Shown: piece after piece, positions 1 to 8,023 of the stretch
Numbering within the stretch: position 1 is the stretch's first letter
How the letters are laid out: each line of letters starts with the position of its first letter
Assembly (NCBI GenBank): GCA_022482785.1
Contig: JAKVON010000001.1
Location: 1 to 64,000 of the forward strand
Direction: 5' to 3'
From: Atopobiaceae bacterium
Lineage (GTDB): Bacteria > Actinomycetota > Coriobacteriia > Coriobacteriales > Atopobiaceae
Length of the DNA stretch: 64,000 bases
Notes under the pieces: generated by a model
Seen by the model: the letters and a program-made list of their open reading frames with translations, nothing else
Told to the model about the DNA's origin: nothing
Databases searched by the model: none
Program-made: the position numbers and the translations under genes

Positions 1-527
1 GAAGCTGGCGGAGTTCATGAGCCCAGTAACGGTGTTTGCCGTCTTTCCATCTGTCAGAACATCGTCGAGATTGCTCTGCTCAGAGCTCGCAACGCTAATC
101 GCCGATGCCTCGTTGATGTTGTAGAGTGCGGTCACGCGCTGGTTGTACAGGCGCGACCACTTGGATGCATCCTTTGAGGCATCAGTGGACTTGAGCTGCT
201 CGACCGCATCGACGTATGCCTGGCATACTTGCCAAATGTCTCATCTTCGAACTGGGAGTCCTTGTACTTTGAAACGGCATCATATTCAGCCGTGATGGCC
301 GTGACAAGTTGGTCAGAGGTTGCAGTACCACCGTTTTTGTTGATGGGATCAGTGATGGCCCACCTGGCCTGGAGCCCCGCTGCAACATCTTTAGAGAACA
401 CCTCACTGGAGATGGGCTGGTTTGTGACAGTTCCTCCCGACGCCTCCGTCGACGGGGAGCAGCCCCCAAGAGCAGCGACGATCAGTACGGCCATAGCGAA
501 AAAAGCAAACACCCAACGTCTTTTCAT
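1..527 (-). CDS. Predicted lipoprotein, partial, one frameshift
   Basis: The gene runs off the left edge, so its C-terminus is missing. The start at 527 gives Met-Lys-Arg-Arg, a hydrophobic stretch and a lipobox ending Leu-Gly-Gly-Cys at about residue 22, so the mature protein should be a lipid-anchored extracytoplasmic protein. The reading frame breaks near 221-226: upstream it reads ...ETFGKYA, downstream it continues in another frame as QAYVDAVEQLKSTD and stays open to base 1. Adding one C restores the join, so this is a single-base deletion or a sequencing error. I recognise no family. An in-frame ATG at 536 is an alternative start. The gene belongs to the AT-richer island and is divergent from the LURP-one-like gene at 741. 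Confidence 0.6.
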
Positions 528-740
528 GCCTGTCATCCCCTTGCAATGGATAGAGAGCTCACCTTGCAAGAAGGATACGAGCAGGGGTGGACATAAAAGA
601 GTAGAAACGATGCGACGCGAAGACGATGGAGGATGTCTATACATTAGATTCGCTGTTCGCATGTACTAGATGCAGATTGTCGGGTATTTCATAAACCGAC
701 AGGCAAGCTCCAGCAATCAATGCTCGAAAAAAGGAGACCC

Positions 741-1412
741 ATGGGCATTCTCGCGAGCATCGCGCTTCACGCAGCAGAGGACATTGCAATGAGAGCTGCA
801 GTGGACGTAGCCGAAAAATCCGATGAACGCCAAGACGAGAGAATCGAATCGACACAAAAGGCAACACCCAAGGCAATTCATTTTGTAATTAAGCAGCGAA
901 AGGACACCATTCGAGAGCGCTTCGAAGTTTTTGATGATGACGACAATCTCGCCTACGTTGCAAAAGGCGAGTTGATCTCAGCAAAAAGAAAGGCTCATGT
1001 TTTCGATTCCGAACGCAACGAGCTAGGCGTCGTTGCCGAAAAGCTCTTGACGATTCGATCTCCATTTGACACCTGCATAGACCCTGTTGACTTCGGTCTA
1101 GAGGTGTTCGGATCACAGACAGTCAGAATGAGTTCTGATAATGGCTTCGATTTCGAATTAGATAACGGTTGGAGCCTGAAATCTGGCTCTGGCGAGTTGC
1201 CATATTACGTTACGAACGGACATGGCAAAACCATACTCAGATTTGGACACTATTCAAAGGTCTTCGAAGGACGAGATATTTGGGCATTAACGGTAGGAAG
1301 CATGAAAGATGCGCTTCTCGGCCTGATGATCGTTCTGGCGATTGATATGAATTTCGAACCAGAAAAGAGAACCGAAGAAATGAAGGACGGCCTGGATTAC
1401 AAGCTATCCTAG
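741..1412 (+). CDS. LURP-one-related (YxjI-like) protein
   Basis: This 223-residue protein has an N-terminal helical stretch followed by a beta-rich region. Phrases such as FVIKQRKDTIRERFEVFD, YVAKGELISAKRKAHVFD, and the C-terminal WALTVGSMKDALLGLMIVLAIDM fit the LURP-one/tubby-like fold. Such proteins are small beta-barrels around a central hydrophobic helix, possibly membrane- or lipid-associated; their biochemical role in bacteria is unknown. I chose the ATG at 741 because AAAGGAGA lies just upstream; a longer open frame begins at 720. The gene overlaps the end of the convergent helicase remnant by 9 bp. The 678-701 leader contains an inverted pair TGTCGG/CCGACA. Confidence 0.6.
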   Translation: MGILASIALHAAEDIAMRAAVDVAEKSDERQDERIESTQKATPKAIHFVIKQRKDTIRERFEVFDDDDNLAYVAKGELISAKRKAHVFDSERNELGVVAEKLLTIRSPFDTCIDPVDFGLEVFGSQTVRMSSDNGFDFELDNGWSLKSGSGELPYYVTNGHGKTILRFGHYSKVFEGRDIWALTVGSMKDALLGLMIVLAIDMNFEPEKRTEEMKDGLDYKLS

Positions 1413-1995
1413 CTGTTTGTCACCAGAGGACGCTGACGTTTCTTCCGAAATCCCGTATCGTTCGATCTCCTCCTTGAAGAGGTCGCCCAGTGCTCGCTCG
1501 CCAACAGCCTCGAGGAAGGCTGCACCCATTTCCGAATTGTCAGCATACCGTTCGGAATCAGCTGCCTTTCGCTCGATAAGCTTGGTAATCCACTCATCGA
1601 CGCTGTCGTTCATAAGCAGCCGATGCACGACAACCTTGTGTACCTGACCCATTCGGTAGGCTCGCGAAATGGCTTGGTTCTCTGTAGATGGTTTAAGCTG
1701 CGGTTCGCAGAACACCACGACGCTGGCCGATTGGATATTGAGCCCTACTCCTCCCGCCGTCACTTGACAGAGCAACGTCGAGCCAGGTGCTGCCTTGGAG
1801 AATCCGTCGATAATCGCTTGTCTTTTTGAGTCTGACACCCCACCATTAATCACGCTCACGCATTTTTCTCCAAGGAGGTTTTGGGCCTCGGATAACGTTT
1901 TGAGGAAGAACGAAAAGACCAGGATCAATCTCCCCTCTTCCTGCGCATCGTTCATGATCTCAAGCAGTCTCTCAGCCTTGGCAGAGTTATCTAGC
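1404..1995 (-). pseudogene. SNF2-family helicase, C-terminal remnant
   Basis: About 196 residues of the C-terminal RecA-like lobe of a SNF2/Swi2 ATPase remain. Visible motifs are motif IV (ILVFSFFLKTL), motif V (CQVTAGGVGLNIQSASVV) and motif VI (QAISRAYRMGQ with the arginine finger). The DEAD-box lobe and any N-terminal regions are absent. The reading frame is cut at the left end of the IS481 element, exactly at the CTAG target (codons Gln-Leu-Asp). Sequence beyond the right IS end does not restore the helicase frame: an in-frame TGA comes immediately. The fragment was therefore either already truncated, or flanking DNA was lost after insertion. It is unlikely to be functional. Confidence 0.8.
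1991..1994. repeat. Target-site duplication, left copy (CTAG)
   Basis: CTAG immediately outside the left end of the IS481-family element, with one base between it and the TGT terminus. The same tetranucleotide occurs at 3058-3061 at the other end. Six-base duplications centred on NCTAGN are the known target preference of IS481 in Bordetella. Confidence 0.75.
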
Positions 1996-2020
1996 TGTCG
2001 CGCGCCAGGACGTTGTTTAC
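1996..2020 (+). repeat. IS481 left terminal inverted repeat
   Basis: TGT, five unmatched bases, then GCCAGGACGTTGTTTAC. The inner 17 bp are the exact reverse complement of the right end at 3032-3048, and the outer TGT pairs with ACA at 3054-3056. Confidence 0.85.
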
Positions 2021-2095
2021 AGAATAGAAAGTGACAGGCGGGAGCCCCCAAGCTGTGGATTGTCGAGGTCTGCAGCGAGAAAGGAAGGCCCTCCC

Positions 2096-3061
2096 TTGTC
2101 ACAGCATCCTAACGCACGGCTGACGCCCCTGGGGCGCAGGACCCTGGCCGACAGGGTCGCGGGCGGCGAGCGCGTCGCCGACGCCGCCCGGGAGATGGGC
2201 GTCTCGAGGCAGACGGCGCGCAAGCGGCTCGCCAGGCGGCGGCGCGGCGAGCCGCTCGCGGACAGGTCGAGCAGGCCGCGGAGGTCGCTCGGGGCCACGC
2301 CTCCCGAGAGTAGGGCCGTGGCCGTCGCCGCGAGGCTCTCCCTGAGGGCGAGCTGCCTGGTCGTCTCCGCCGCCACCGGGGTGCCCGCCCGCACCTGCGC
2401 GAGGATCGTGGCGGCCGCCGGGTGCCCGGCGACCGCGGAGTACGACCCCGTCGGCGGCGGCCTCAGGCCCCGCGGGCCGGCCACGCGGGTCCGCTACGAG
2501 AGCGACGGGCCCGGCGACCTCGTCCACGTCGACGCGAGGAAGCTCGCCGGGATACCCGGAGGCGGCGGATGGAGGGCGAACGGCCGCGCCGCCGACGGCC
2601 ACCACAACGGCGCCGGCGTCCGCTGCCTCCACGTGGCGGTCGACGACAGGAGCAGGGTCTGCTACGCCGAGCCGCGCGGCGACGAGAGGAGGGCCACCTG
2701 CGTCGGCTTCCTCGGGCGGGCGGCGGCGTCCTGCGCCTCCACCGGCACGCCGGTGCGCGAGGTGATGACAGACAACGGTCCGGCCTACAGGTCGCGCGCG
2801 TTCGCCGAGGAGCTCGCCCGCCTCGGGGCGGGGCACGTCTTCACGAGGCCGCACGGCCCCTGGCAGAACGGCAAGGTCGAGAGGACGAGCCAGACGCTGG
2901 CGCGCGAGTGGGCATATGCGAGGCCCTACTCGAGCGAGGAGGAGAGGGCCGAGGCCCTCTCCTCCTTCGTCGACCACTACAATTGGGACAGGCCGCACAG
3001 CGCCTGCGGGGGCCTTCCCCCGATGTCACGCGTAAACAACGTCCTGGCAGCTAACACCTAG
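2096..3061 (+). CDS. IS481-family DDE transposase
   Basis: Cuts and rejoins the IS ends. The N-terminal third holds a helix-turn-helix (VADAAREMGVSRQTARKRL) for end binding. The catalytic rve-type core shows the first Asp in LVHVDARKL, the second in MTDNGPAY and the Glu in NGKVERTSQTL. The C-terminus has the usual NWDRPHSACGG. I chose the TTG at 2096 because AAAGGAAGG lies about 8 bases upstream and the product then starts SQHPNARLTPLGR, as IS481 transposases typically do; the first ATG in frame is at 2060. The TAG stop lies outside the right inverted repeat and is contributed by the CTAG target duplication. No internal damage is visible. Confidence 0.88.
   Translation: MSQHPNARLTPLGRRTLADRVAGGERVADAAREMGVSRQTARKRLARRRRGEPLADRSSRPRRSLGATPPESRAVAVAARLSLRASCLVVSAATGVPARTCARIVAAAGCPATAEYDPVGGGLRPRGPATRVRYESDGPGDLVHVDARKLAGIPGGGGWRANGRAADGHHNGAGVRCLHVAVDDRSRVCYAEPRGDERRATCVGFLGRAAASCASTGTPVREVMTDNGPAYRSRAFAEELARLGAGHVFTRPHGPWQNGKVERTSQTLAREWAYARPYSSEEERAEALSSFVDHYNWDRPHSACGGLPPMSRVNNVLAANT
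3032..3056 (-). repeat. IS481 right terminal inverted repeat
   Basis: GTAAACAACGTCCTGGC at 3032-3048 followed by five divergent bases and the outer ACA. It mirrors the left repeat and overlaps the last codons of the transposase gene. Confidence 0.85.
3058..3061. repeat. Target-site duplication, right copy (CTAG)
   Basis: CTAG directly outside the right end of the element. Its TAG is used as the transposase stop codon. Confidence 0.75.
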
Positions 3062-3383
3062 TCAGTCAACCAGCAGGACAACAGCCATTCTTACATAAGA
3101 TTCAATGTAAGAATCTTGCAAGCCCGGGCGATCCGCAAGCGGCACCAGCAGCAGGGTGGGCTAAGGGTGAAGAAGAATTTAGCCGCAAGCTAATGCAACA
3201 TGTCAGAGCAAGGCATACCGTCCGAAATGAAGCAAACGACACGTAGGCAACTTCACCGTACGTCTCGAATAGCGCTATGACCGTCTACCGTAAACCACAG
3301 ATTACTTTCAGAAAGACACTGAGTGTTGGTAAATAATGAAACCGTGATGTTCCTGGTGCAACAACTACGTCAAGGAGCAGTAT
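3062..3383. other. Intergenic stretch with no convincing gene
   Basis: About 320 bases between the IS element and the first DUF4230-like gene. It contains a strong hairpin at 3087-3114. A plus-strand frame is open from the IS edge to a stop at 3244-3246 but has no start or recognisable family. A weak promoter-like pair, TTTCAG at about 3306 and TAAATA 18 bases downstream, may serve the gene at 3384. Nothing else is supportable. Confidence 0.5.
3087..3114. other. Hairpin with perfect 10-bp stem
   Basis: ATTCTTACAT and ATGTAAGAAT are perfect complements around the 8-base loop AAGATTCA. A second, mutually exclusive stem is possible: AGATTC inside the loop against GAATCT just after. There is no GC-rich stem or T-run, so it is not a classical terminator. 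It could be an operator or a remnant mobile-element end. Confidence 0.4.
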
Positions 3384-4145
3384 ATGGTGGAAAAGGATGA
3401 GGAGTCTCCAGTTCAAGCTGGCAAAGAGGAGCAAGCCGTAGAGAGCAGTTTCAGCGAAGCGCACAAGCCCGAAGCGAAACAAGTGGATTCCTCAGCCACT
3501 TCGCCAGCAGACAAGCAGCCAAACAAGAAACCATTCGGCACCGGCAAGATTATTGTATTGGTTGCTATCGTCGTTGCTTCGGTGCTTGTATATAACGGAG
3601 TCTCAAAATTTCTTCATCCTGTGACGACTATTACAGATTCCAAGCTTGAAAAGACTGTTGAGATCGAAGATCTGTCAACAGCAGAATTCACCTACAGAGG
3701 CATTGCAGATAAAAATAAGGATGACGGGACCAATGAGTATCACGTCGCTTACTCGGCTCAAGTCAAAGTCGGAATAAACATGAGCGACATAAAATTCAAC
3801 ATCGACGATGCTAAGAAAACGGTCTCGCCAGTACTCCCAAAGGTGAGCATCACAAGTGTTGCCGTTGACACCAATTTCGATTTTATTCCAGATAATGTCG
3901 ACGCTAACCCCGACGATGTAATAGCTCTCTGCAAGGCAGACGTCGAGAATGAAGCGCAGTCGAACCCGAAGCTCTATCAGACCGCCGAGGACAACCTCAA
4001 GTCTACTGTCGAAGGGTTGCTCCTCCCAGTCCTGAAGGATGCTGGTTATACCATTTCGTGGGATGCGACAAGTAACCAGAGCGCTAGCGATGCTTCTACC
4101 GAACAGTCCACGACCAATCAGGCAGCAACCGGAAACGAGGGCTAA
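3384..4145 (+). CDS. DUF4230-like membrane-anchored protein
   Basis: The 253-residue protein has an acidic, charged cytoplasmic N-terminus (residues 1-52), one transmembrane helix at about 54-72 (KIIVLVAIVVASVLVYNGV) and an extracytoplasmic domain with alternating beta-strands and a conserved-looking SITSVAVDTNFDFIPDN section. It ends in a helix and a Ser/Thr/Gln-rich tail. This resembles DUF4230, a family of unknown function. RBS AAGGAG precedes the ATG. The next gene starts one base after the stop and encodes a related lipoprotein, so the two are surely co-transcribed and probably act together at the outer face of the membrane. Confidence 0.6.
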   Translation: MVEKDEESPVQAGKEEQAVESSFSEAHKPEAKQVDSSATSPADKQPNKKPFGTGKIIVLVAIVVASVLVYNGVSKFLHPVTTITDSKLEKTVEIEDLSTAEFTYRGIADKNKDDGTNEYHVAYSAQVKVGINMSDIKFNIDDAKKTVSPVLPKVSITSVAVDTNFDFIPDNVDANPDDVIALCKADVENEAQSNPKLYQTAEDNLKSTVEGLLLPVLKDAGYTISWDATSNQSASDASTEQSTTNQAATGNEG

Positions 4146-4146
4146 G

Positions 4147-4722
4147 ATGAAAATCAATAAAAAGATTAGCCTCTGTATCGCAATCGGCTTCTGTGCGTTG
4201 GCTCTTACCGGGTGCGGTCAAAAGAGCGCTGACTTCACAGAGACAAAAGCGATCTGCGAGCTCTCGACATTAAAGAGCTATTACCACAATGTCGCAACAT
4301 CAGATCAGGATGCTACTGGCGTTCTTTCTTTCCTTACGATCGGTCACAAAAAGATTTTTATCGAGTATGAGGGGACAGTAGAGTTCGGCGTCGATGCGAG
4401 CAAGGTTGTCATCTCGTCGCCAGACTCAAATGGCGTAATCACCGTCACCATGCCCGATGCTCAAGTCCAAAGCGTTAGCCTTGATGAAAGCAGCATGTCA
4501 GCTCCGCTGACAGAAGCGGGCTTCCTGACAAACGTCACAGCAGAGGATAAAAGTAAAGCCGTAAGCGAGGCGCAAAAGAATATGACGGAACAAGCATCGC
4601 AAGACGATACCCAGAAGTATCAGGCAAAGCAACGAGCGAAGAAGCTCATCGAGGCATACATAAAGACCGTCGGAGACGAGGTCGGCAAAAGCTATTCGGT
4701 CAAATGGGTTGACGCTTCCTAA
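4147..4722 (+). CDS. DUF4230-like lipoprotein
   Basis: This 191-residue protein starts with a lipoprotein signal (MKINKKISLCIAIGFCALALTGC), predicting lipidation at Cys23. The mature part shares the layout of the preceding protein: an N-terminal strand pair around CELSTLKSYYHN, a beta-region (FIEYEGTVEFGVDASKVVIS), then a Lys/Gln-rich helix (QAKQRAKKLIEAYIKTVGDEVG) and a final beta-strand. This is typical of DUF4230. The ATG at 4147 has GAGGG upstream and lies one base after the preceding stop. The gene ends tail-to-tail with the 4719 gene, overlapping by 4 bp (CTAA). Substrate and role are unknown. Confidence 0.65.
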   Translation: MKINKKISLCIAIGFCALALTGCGQKSADFTETKAICELSTLKSYYHNVATSDQDATGVLSFLTIGHKKIFIEYEGTVEFGVDASKVVISSPDSNGVITVTMPDAQVQSVSLDESSMSAPLTEAGFLTNVTAEDKSKAVSEAQKNMTEQASQDDTQKYQAKQRAKKLIEAYIKTVGDEVGKSYSVKWVDAS

Positions 4723-5726
4723 GCCTGCCTCGCCCCGAACTCGACCCCCATTGACTCCATGAGCCTCATCGACTCCTTTGTCAGGCTCCCCTGCTCGGTA
4801 AGGATGGGAGTATCGAGAAGCGCCTTGATTGATCCGGCCGTGGTTGCCGCCTCGAGAATCACCTTCTTGGACTCAGGCGAGTAGAGCGAGTAGTCCTCTC
4901 CCTCGGTTGCGAGGATTTCCTCCATCTTGAAGATAAGAGGCAGGAACCGCGCGTCAAGCCTCGCGAGGAAGCAGTAGAACATGTAGGTACGTCGCCGTAT
5001 CGCATCGCACTGAAACCACGCGTTTCTGAGCTCGGCCACAATTTCGTCAGCCTGAGCGGAGTTGCCCTTCGCAATCTCGAGCTTCTGCTCCGACTTCTTG
5101 CTTGTAATGAGTCCCATGACCAAGAGGGCTGGCCCTGCGACGATGCCACCGAGCACCATCGCGCCGCCCGCCACTCCCAAACCACCAGCAGCGATTGATC
5201 CGCCACCGAAGAAGGCCATGGTGGCGTTCGTTGCCGCAGCACCACTCAGAGACGCGATGGCCGTTCCCGTGGAAGCGGTGGCAAGGGTTGCCGCCGCCCC
5301 GTAGGCACCGAACGCGGTCAAGGCACCGCCGGCAATGCCCGCACTCGCTCCAGCAGCAACGGTCGCGGCGAACTGGCGCATCTCCTTGAGTTCGTTGAAC
5401 GACTCCTTGTCCACATGCAGCTTCTTGAGCTCCTCCAGGCCAACTGAATCGGTAAGCTCGATATTCTTGATCCTCTCGAAACTATCGATGAACCTGCCGA
5501 TGCTGCTGCCGAGGACGAAGAGCTTCTCGTCGCCGAGACGGGCGAGCGACGTTGCGCATGCATCACGCGAGCGCTCGAGCGTCTTCTTCGCTGTGTCGAC
5601 CCGAGCGTTAGCATCATTGGTGATCTTGTTGGCCTCGTGGCTGTCCATGAGACTCTTCGTGGTCTTCTGGGCACCAGCCATCCCCGTGACGACGGCCGGA
5701 ACGATGAAGAGCAGAGGCAGGGGCAT
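4719..5726 (-). CDS. Glycine-zipper membrane protein of unknown function
   Basis: 335 residues. The N-terminus is hydrophobic (MPLPLLFIVPAVVTGMAG), followed by a long, probably coiled-coil helical region (20-115). A Gly/Ala-rich stretch at about 120-210 (ASAGIAGGALTAFGAYGAAA, later GGIVAGPALLVMGL) looks like several glycine-zipper membrane hairpins. A helical C-terminal half follows. No enzymatic motif is visible. A strong AGGAGG precedes the ATG. It is the last gene of a three-gene operon, starting 10 bp after the TerB-like gene. Gly-zipper proteins of this kind can oligomerise in membranes, but a function here is inference only. Confidence 0.6.
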   Translation of the reverse strand: MPLPLLFIVPAVVTGMAGAQKTTKSLMDSHEANKITNDANARVDTAKKTLERSRDACATSLARLGDEKLFVLGSSIGRFIDSFERIKNIELTDSVGLEELKKLHVDKESFNELKEMRQFAATVAAGASAGIAGGALTAFGAYGAAATLATASTGTAIASLSGAAATNATMAFFGGGSIAAGGLGVAGGAMVLGGIVAGPALLVMGLITSKKSEQKLEIAKGNSAQADEIVAELRNAWFQCDAIRRRTYMFYCFLARLDARFLPLIFKMEEILATEGEDYSLYSPESKKVILEAATTAGSIKALLDTPILTEQGSLTKESMRLMESMGVEFGARQA

Positions 5727-5736
5727 GATTGGCCTC

Positions 5737-6501
5737 CTATTCGTCTTCTATGAGAGCACGGATGGCATCGGAAACGGCAGCGCTGCGAGCATCGAACTCC
5801 TTGGCAATCGGCTCGATATCTTTGAAGGGATGATTGCTTCGAGAGATCTTGGCCCTCTCGTTCTCAAGGTCGACGACGGTCCCGTAATAGTTCTTCATCT
5901 CTTGGAGCAACACGGGGTCGAGGTCGAGTTTAGCGCTCACAAACCGCAGGAAGTCGATTTCTTCCTCGTCGAACCCATCAAGTCCAGCGATGGTGAGGAG
6001 GTCCCAGTAGAGCACCTTCTTTTCTTGGGCATTCATGCTCAGGCCCGAGATGATGCTCTTGGCACCCATCTTCACGGCGTTCAGCTGTCCGAACTCTTCT
6101 CTGTCGGATTCAATCTGTTTGAGACATTCGTCCATCAGCTTGTTGCCGTATTCGTCAAACCCCGCGTCGAGTCCACGTCCGATTTCCGCGAGCTTGGTGC
6201 GCTCGCTCTGCGTGACATCTCCATCGGCAGCAGCTAGATAGACCATCATCCGTACGAAGGCCTCGTTCAAAGCGACGCCATCATCAGCTGGTTCGACTGG
6301 CTGTTCCTGGGTCCTAGCGAACCCCTCCTTGACATCGCCCACTGCCCTGGAAGCAAGGTTTGCCCCTTCGGTAGCGGCATCGGTAAGCGTCTGAGACACC
6401 TTATCGAGGTCGATGCTCTTGGCGCCCTCCTGCACCGCCTTTGCGCCATTGTCGATGGTCTTCTTGAGCCCATCGAGGTCAAACCCCATGAAATCGGCCA
6501 T
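5737..6501 (-). CDS. TerB-like domain protein
   Basis: 254 residues. The N-terminal 80 are amphipathic helices with repeated Ala/Lys/Asp patterns. The middle carries a TerB-like helical module with two acidic sequences: LAAADGDVTQSERTKL at about residue 92 and a matching one (TIAGLDGFDEEEIDFL) at about residue 165, the usual twin acidic loops that bind metal in TerB and DjlA-type domains. TerB proteins belong to tellurite and envelope-stress systems and are usually membrane-associated scaffolds. Strong AGGAGGG RBS. It is the middle gene of a tight operon (gaps of 8 and 10 bp), next to a Gly-zipper protein. It may be a cytoplasmic calcium-dependent partner of the membrane proteins in this island. 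Confidence 0.65.
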   Translation of the reverse strand: MADFMGFDLDGLKKTIDNGAKAVQEGAKSIDLDKVSQTLTDAATEGANLASRAVGDVKEGFARTQEQPVEPADDGVALNEAFVRMMVYLAAADGDVTQSERTKLAEIGRGLDAGFDEYGNKLMDECLKQIESDREEFGQLNAVKMGAKSIISGLSMNAQEKKVLYWDLLTIAGLDGFDEEEIDFLRFVSAKLDLDPVLLQEMKNYYGTVVDLENERAKISRSNHPFKDIEPIAKEFDARSAAVSDAIRALIEDE

Positions 6502-6509
6502 GAGCCCTC

Positions 6510-7295
6510 CTATAGCTTGAAGACGTCATCGGACGCCATCAGGTCTTCGAACTCCTCCTGGTTGTGAAACTGCTGCTCTCTCCCGAGTAGCCTTTGAAGA
6601 TTCGCATTGGCTGCGATGTAGCCATCGGCGTCGTCCGCAAGAAGCGAGCTGTCCATTGCCTCGGCTCCAGCTTCGAAGGCATCGAGGTGCTTGCCGAGAT
6701 ACTTGTCGACGAGCCTCTCCATCTCGTGGTGATACCTATCGCATTCTGCTACCGACTCCTCGCAGCGCCTCTCGATAACAATACGATGCTCATGAGCTAT
6801 CCTCGCGTCATCGGCGGCTTTGGCGTAAATTTTGTAAGTGATTGTGAAGCAGCAGATTGCAATTCCGGCCAGTGAATATTGAGCAAGAACCGCGTCAACC
6901 TCTGGAGTGAGCTCCAAACCGTATGAGCTCTTAGCCACATCGACGATTGCGGAGTTGTTGGCCACCAACAAGTCATCGAGACCGTCTTTTAGCGCCGCGG
7001 GGTAGATGCCACCCTGACAATAGTTCCCAATGAGCTTCGCAGCGCTCGCGCCTAAAGTGACCATTATTTCCGCGAGTTTCTTCGAATCTTCTTCGCTCAA
7101 TACCTCAGACAGCGCATCCTGCATACGATCTTGCACAAACCCCTCGATATCATCGATGCCGAGCGCACCCGCAGCATCTCGGACGGTCTGTTCGACGTCA
7201 ATCTTCTGACCCTTCTTCTTGTCTTCAATGAAGCCCTGGATGATGGGGAGGAGATTGATCAAATTGTCTGGACCAATGGAGATGGCCTCTTCCAT
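6510..7295 (-). CDS. Coiled-coil protein with one membrane segment, unknown
   Basis: 261 residues from the ATG at 7295 (MEEAISIGPDN); an open frame reaches back to 7358, but only the ATG at 7295 has a purine-rich leader (GAGAGTGAAG). The N-terminal half is helical and acidic. A hydrophobic helix lies at about 148-166 (LAGIAICCFTITYKIYAKA). The C-terminal third is a charged coiled coil with Cys and His (CEESVAECDRYHHEMERLVDKY). I recognise no family. It leads the operon with the TerB-like and Gly-zipper genes, which suggests a joint envelope-associated role. Confidence 0.6.
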   Translation of the reverse strand: MEEAISIGPDNLINLLPIIQGFIEDKKKGQKIDVEQTVRDAAGALGIDDIEGFVQDRMQDALSEVLSEEDSKKLAEIMVTLGASAAKLIGNYCQGGIYPAALKDGLDDLLVANNSAIVDVAKSSYGLELTPEVDAVLAQYSLAGIAICCFTITYKIYAKAADDARIAHEHRIVIERRCEESVAECDRYHHEMERLVDKYLGKHLDAFEAGAEAMDSSLLADDADGYIAANANLQRLLGREQQFHNQEEFEDLMASDDVFKL

Positions 7296-7512
7296 AGTCT
7301 TCACTCTCGCATTTCGGAAAGGGGTTCTTGAGGACAAGCATGTAACTGCAATTATCACGTCTGTTGCCTAAGTCGATGCGCCATATCCGACGAACGGTGC
7401 CCCAGGCGTATTTCCGTTCGCGCATGATCGCCGACCGACGCCTCCGACTTCGGTTTTCCGTCTTCCGCGCCTGGTATGGTCTCCTCAGCAGATCACACCC
7501 GAGGAGCCCGCC

Positions 7513-7941
7513 ATGTACGAGTACTTCCACCCCACCACCATGGTCTCCGGCTACATGATCGTCGACCAGACCCACGACCTCATCAAGGTCACCACCGGAG
7601 CGCCGTACTTCATCGACATGGACGATGTCGTGCGCGTGGAGGACGACATGCAGATCGGCAGCGGGCGACTCAAGGGAGGCTTTCTGGGCGCCCTCGGGGG
7701 CGCGGGGATCGCGGGCTTTCCCGGCGCCATTGCCGGCTCGATCCTCACCTCGCACCGCGACGAGATCTGCAGGCACATGGCCATCCGCTTCGTCGTCAAG
7801 GAGGACGGCGGACCCACCTGCTACCGCGACATTGTCTTCCTATCCTCGAAGACCAAGGTGGACAGCACCCGATTCAGACGCGCGGCAGACGCACACGACC
7901 GCTGCGCTGACATCATCAACCTGCTTCTGGAAGACCGATAG
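7513..7941 (+). CDS. Small protein with internal glycine zipper, unknown
   Basis: 142 residues. A beta-rich start (YFHPTTMVSGYMIVDQTHDLIKVTT) leads to a Gly-rich hydrophobic hairpin at about 55-78 (KGGFLGALGGAGIAGFPGAI) and a C-terminal half with strands and a helix. The arrangement recalls PH-like proteins carrying a glycine-zipper insertion. GAGGAG sits 7-8 bases before the ATG. It is divergent from the 6510-7295 operon across about 217 bp, which must hold both promoters. Base composition returns to the high-GC style here, so it marks the edge of the AT-richer island. Confidence 0.55.
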   Translation: MYEYFHPTTMVSGYMIVDQTHDLIKVTTGAPYFIDMDDVVRVEDDMQIGSGRLKGGFLGALGGAGIAGFPGAIAGSILTSHRDEICRHMAIRFVVKEDGGPTCYRDIVFLSSKTKVDSTRFRRAADAHDRCADIINLLLEDR

Positions 7942-8023
7942 CGCTCCAGCCATCAGCGCAGGCCCGGAATTGTGCAGCGAATCGCGAGAAGTGCGTGAGC
8001 GCACGACATGCAGGCCTCAGCCC

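Larger units (their letters stand above)
1996..3056 (+). mobile_element. IS481-family insertion sequence, about 1.06 kb
   Basis: The element is bounded by 25-bp imperfect inverted repeats that begin TGT and end ACA (20 of 25 matching), flanked by CTAG duplications. It encodes one DDE transposase on the plus strand. Length, single orf, TGT/ACA ends and CTAG target all match IS481. It is strikingly GC-rich compared with its AT-richer surroundings, as expected of a recent arrival. It interrupts an SNF2 helicase. Confidence 0.85.

Noticed and set aside
678-701. TGTCGG/CCGACA inverted pair before the LURP-one-like gene as an operator
   Set aside because: Six-base arms 12 bases apart are too weak to call without further copies.
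3064-3246. Plus-strand open frame next to the IS (about 60 codons)
   Set aside because: No start, no recognisable family, and a length that could easily occur by chance.
1-7295. Prophage or integrative element
   Set aside because: No integrase, attachment-site duplication, or phage structural gene is visible; only an IS481 element.
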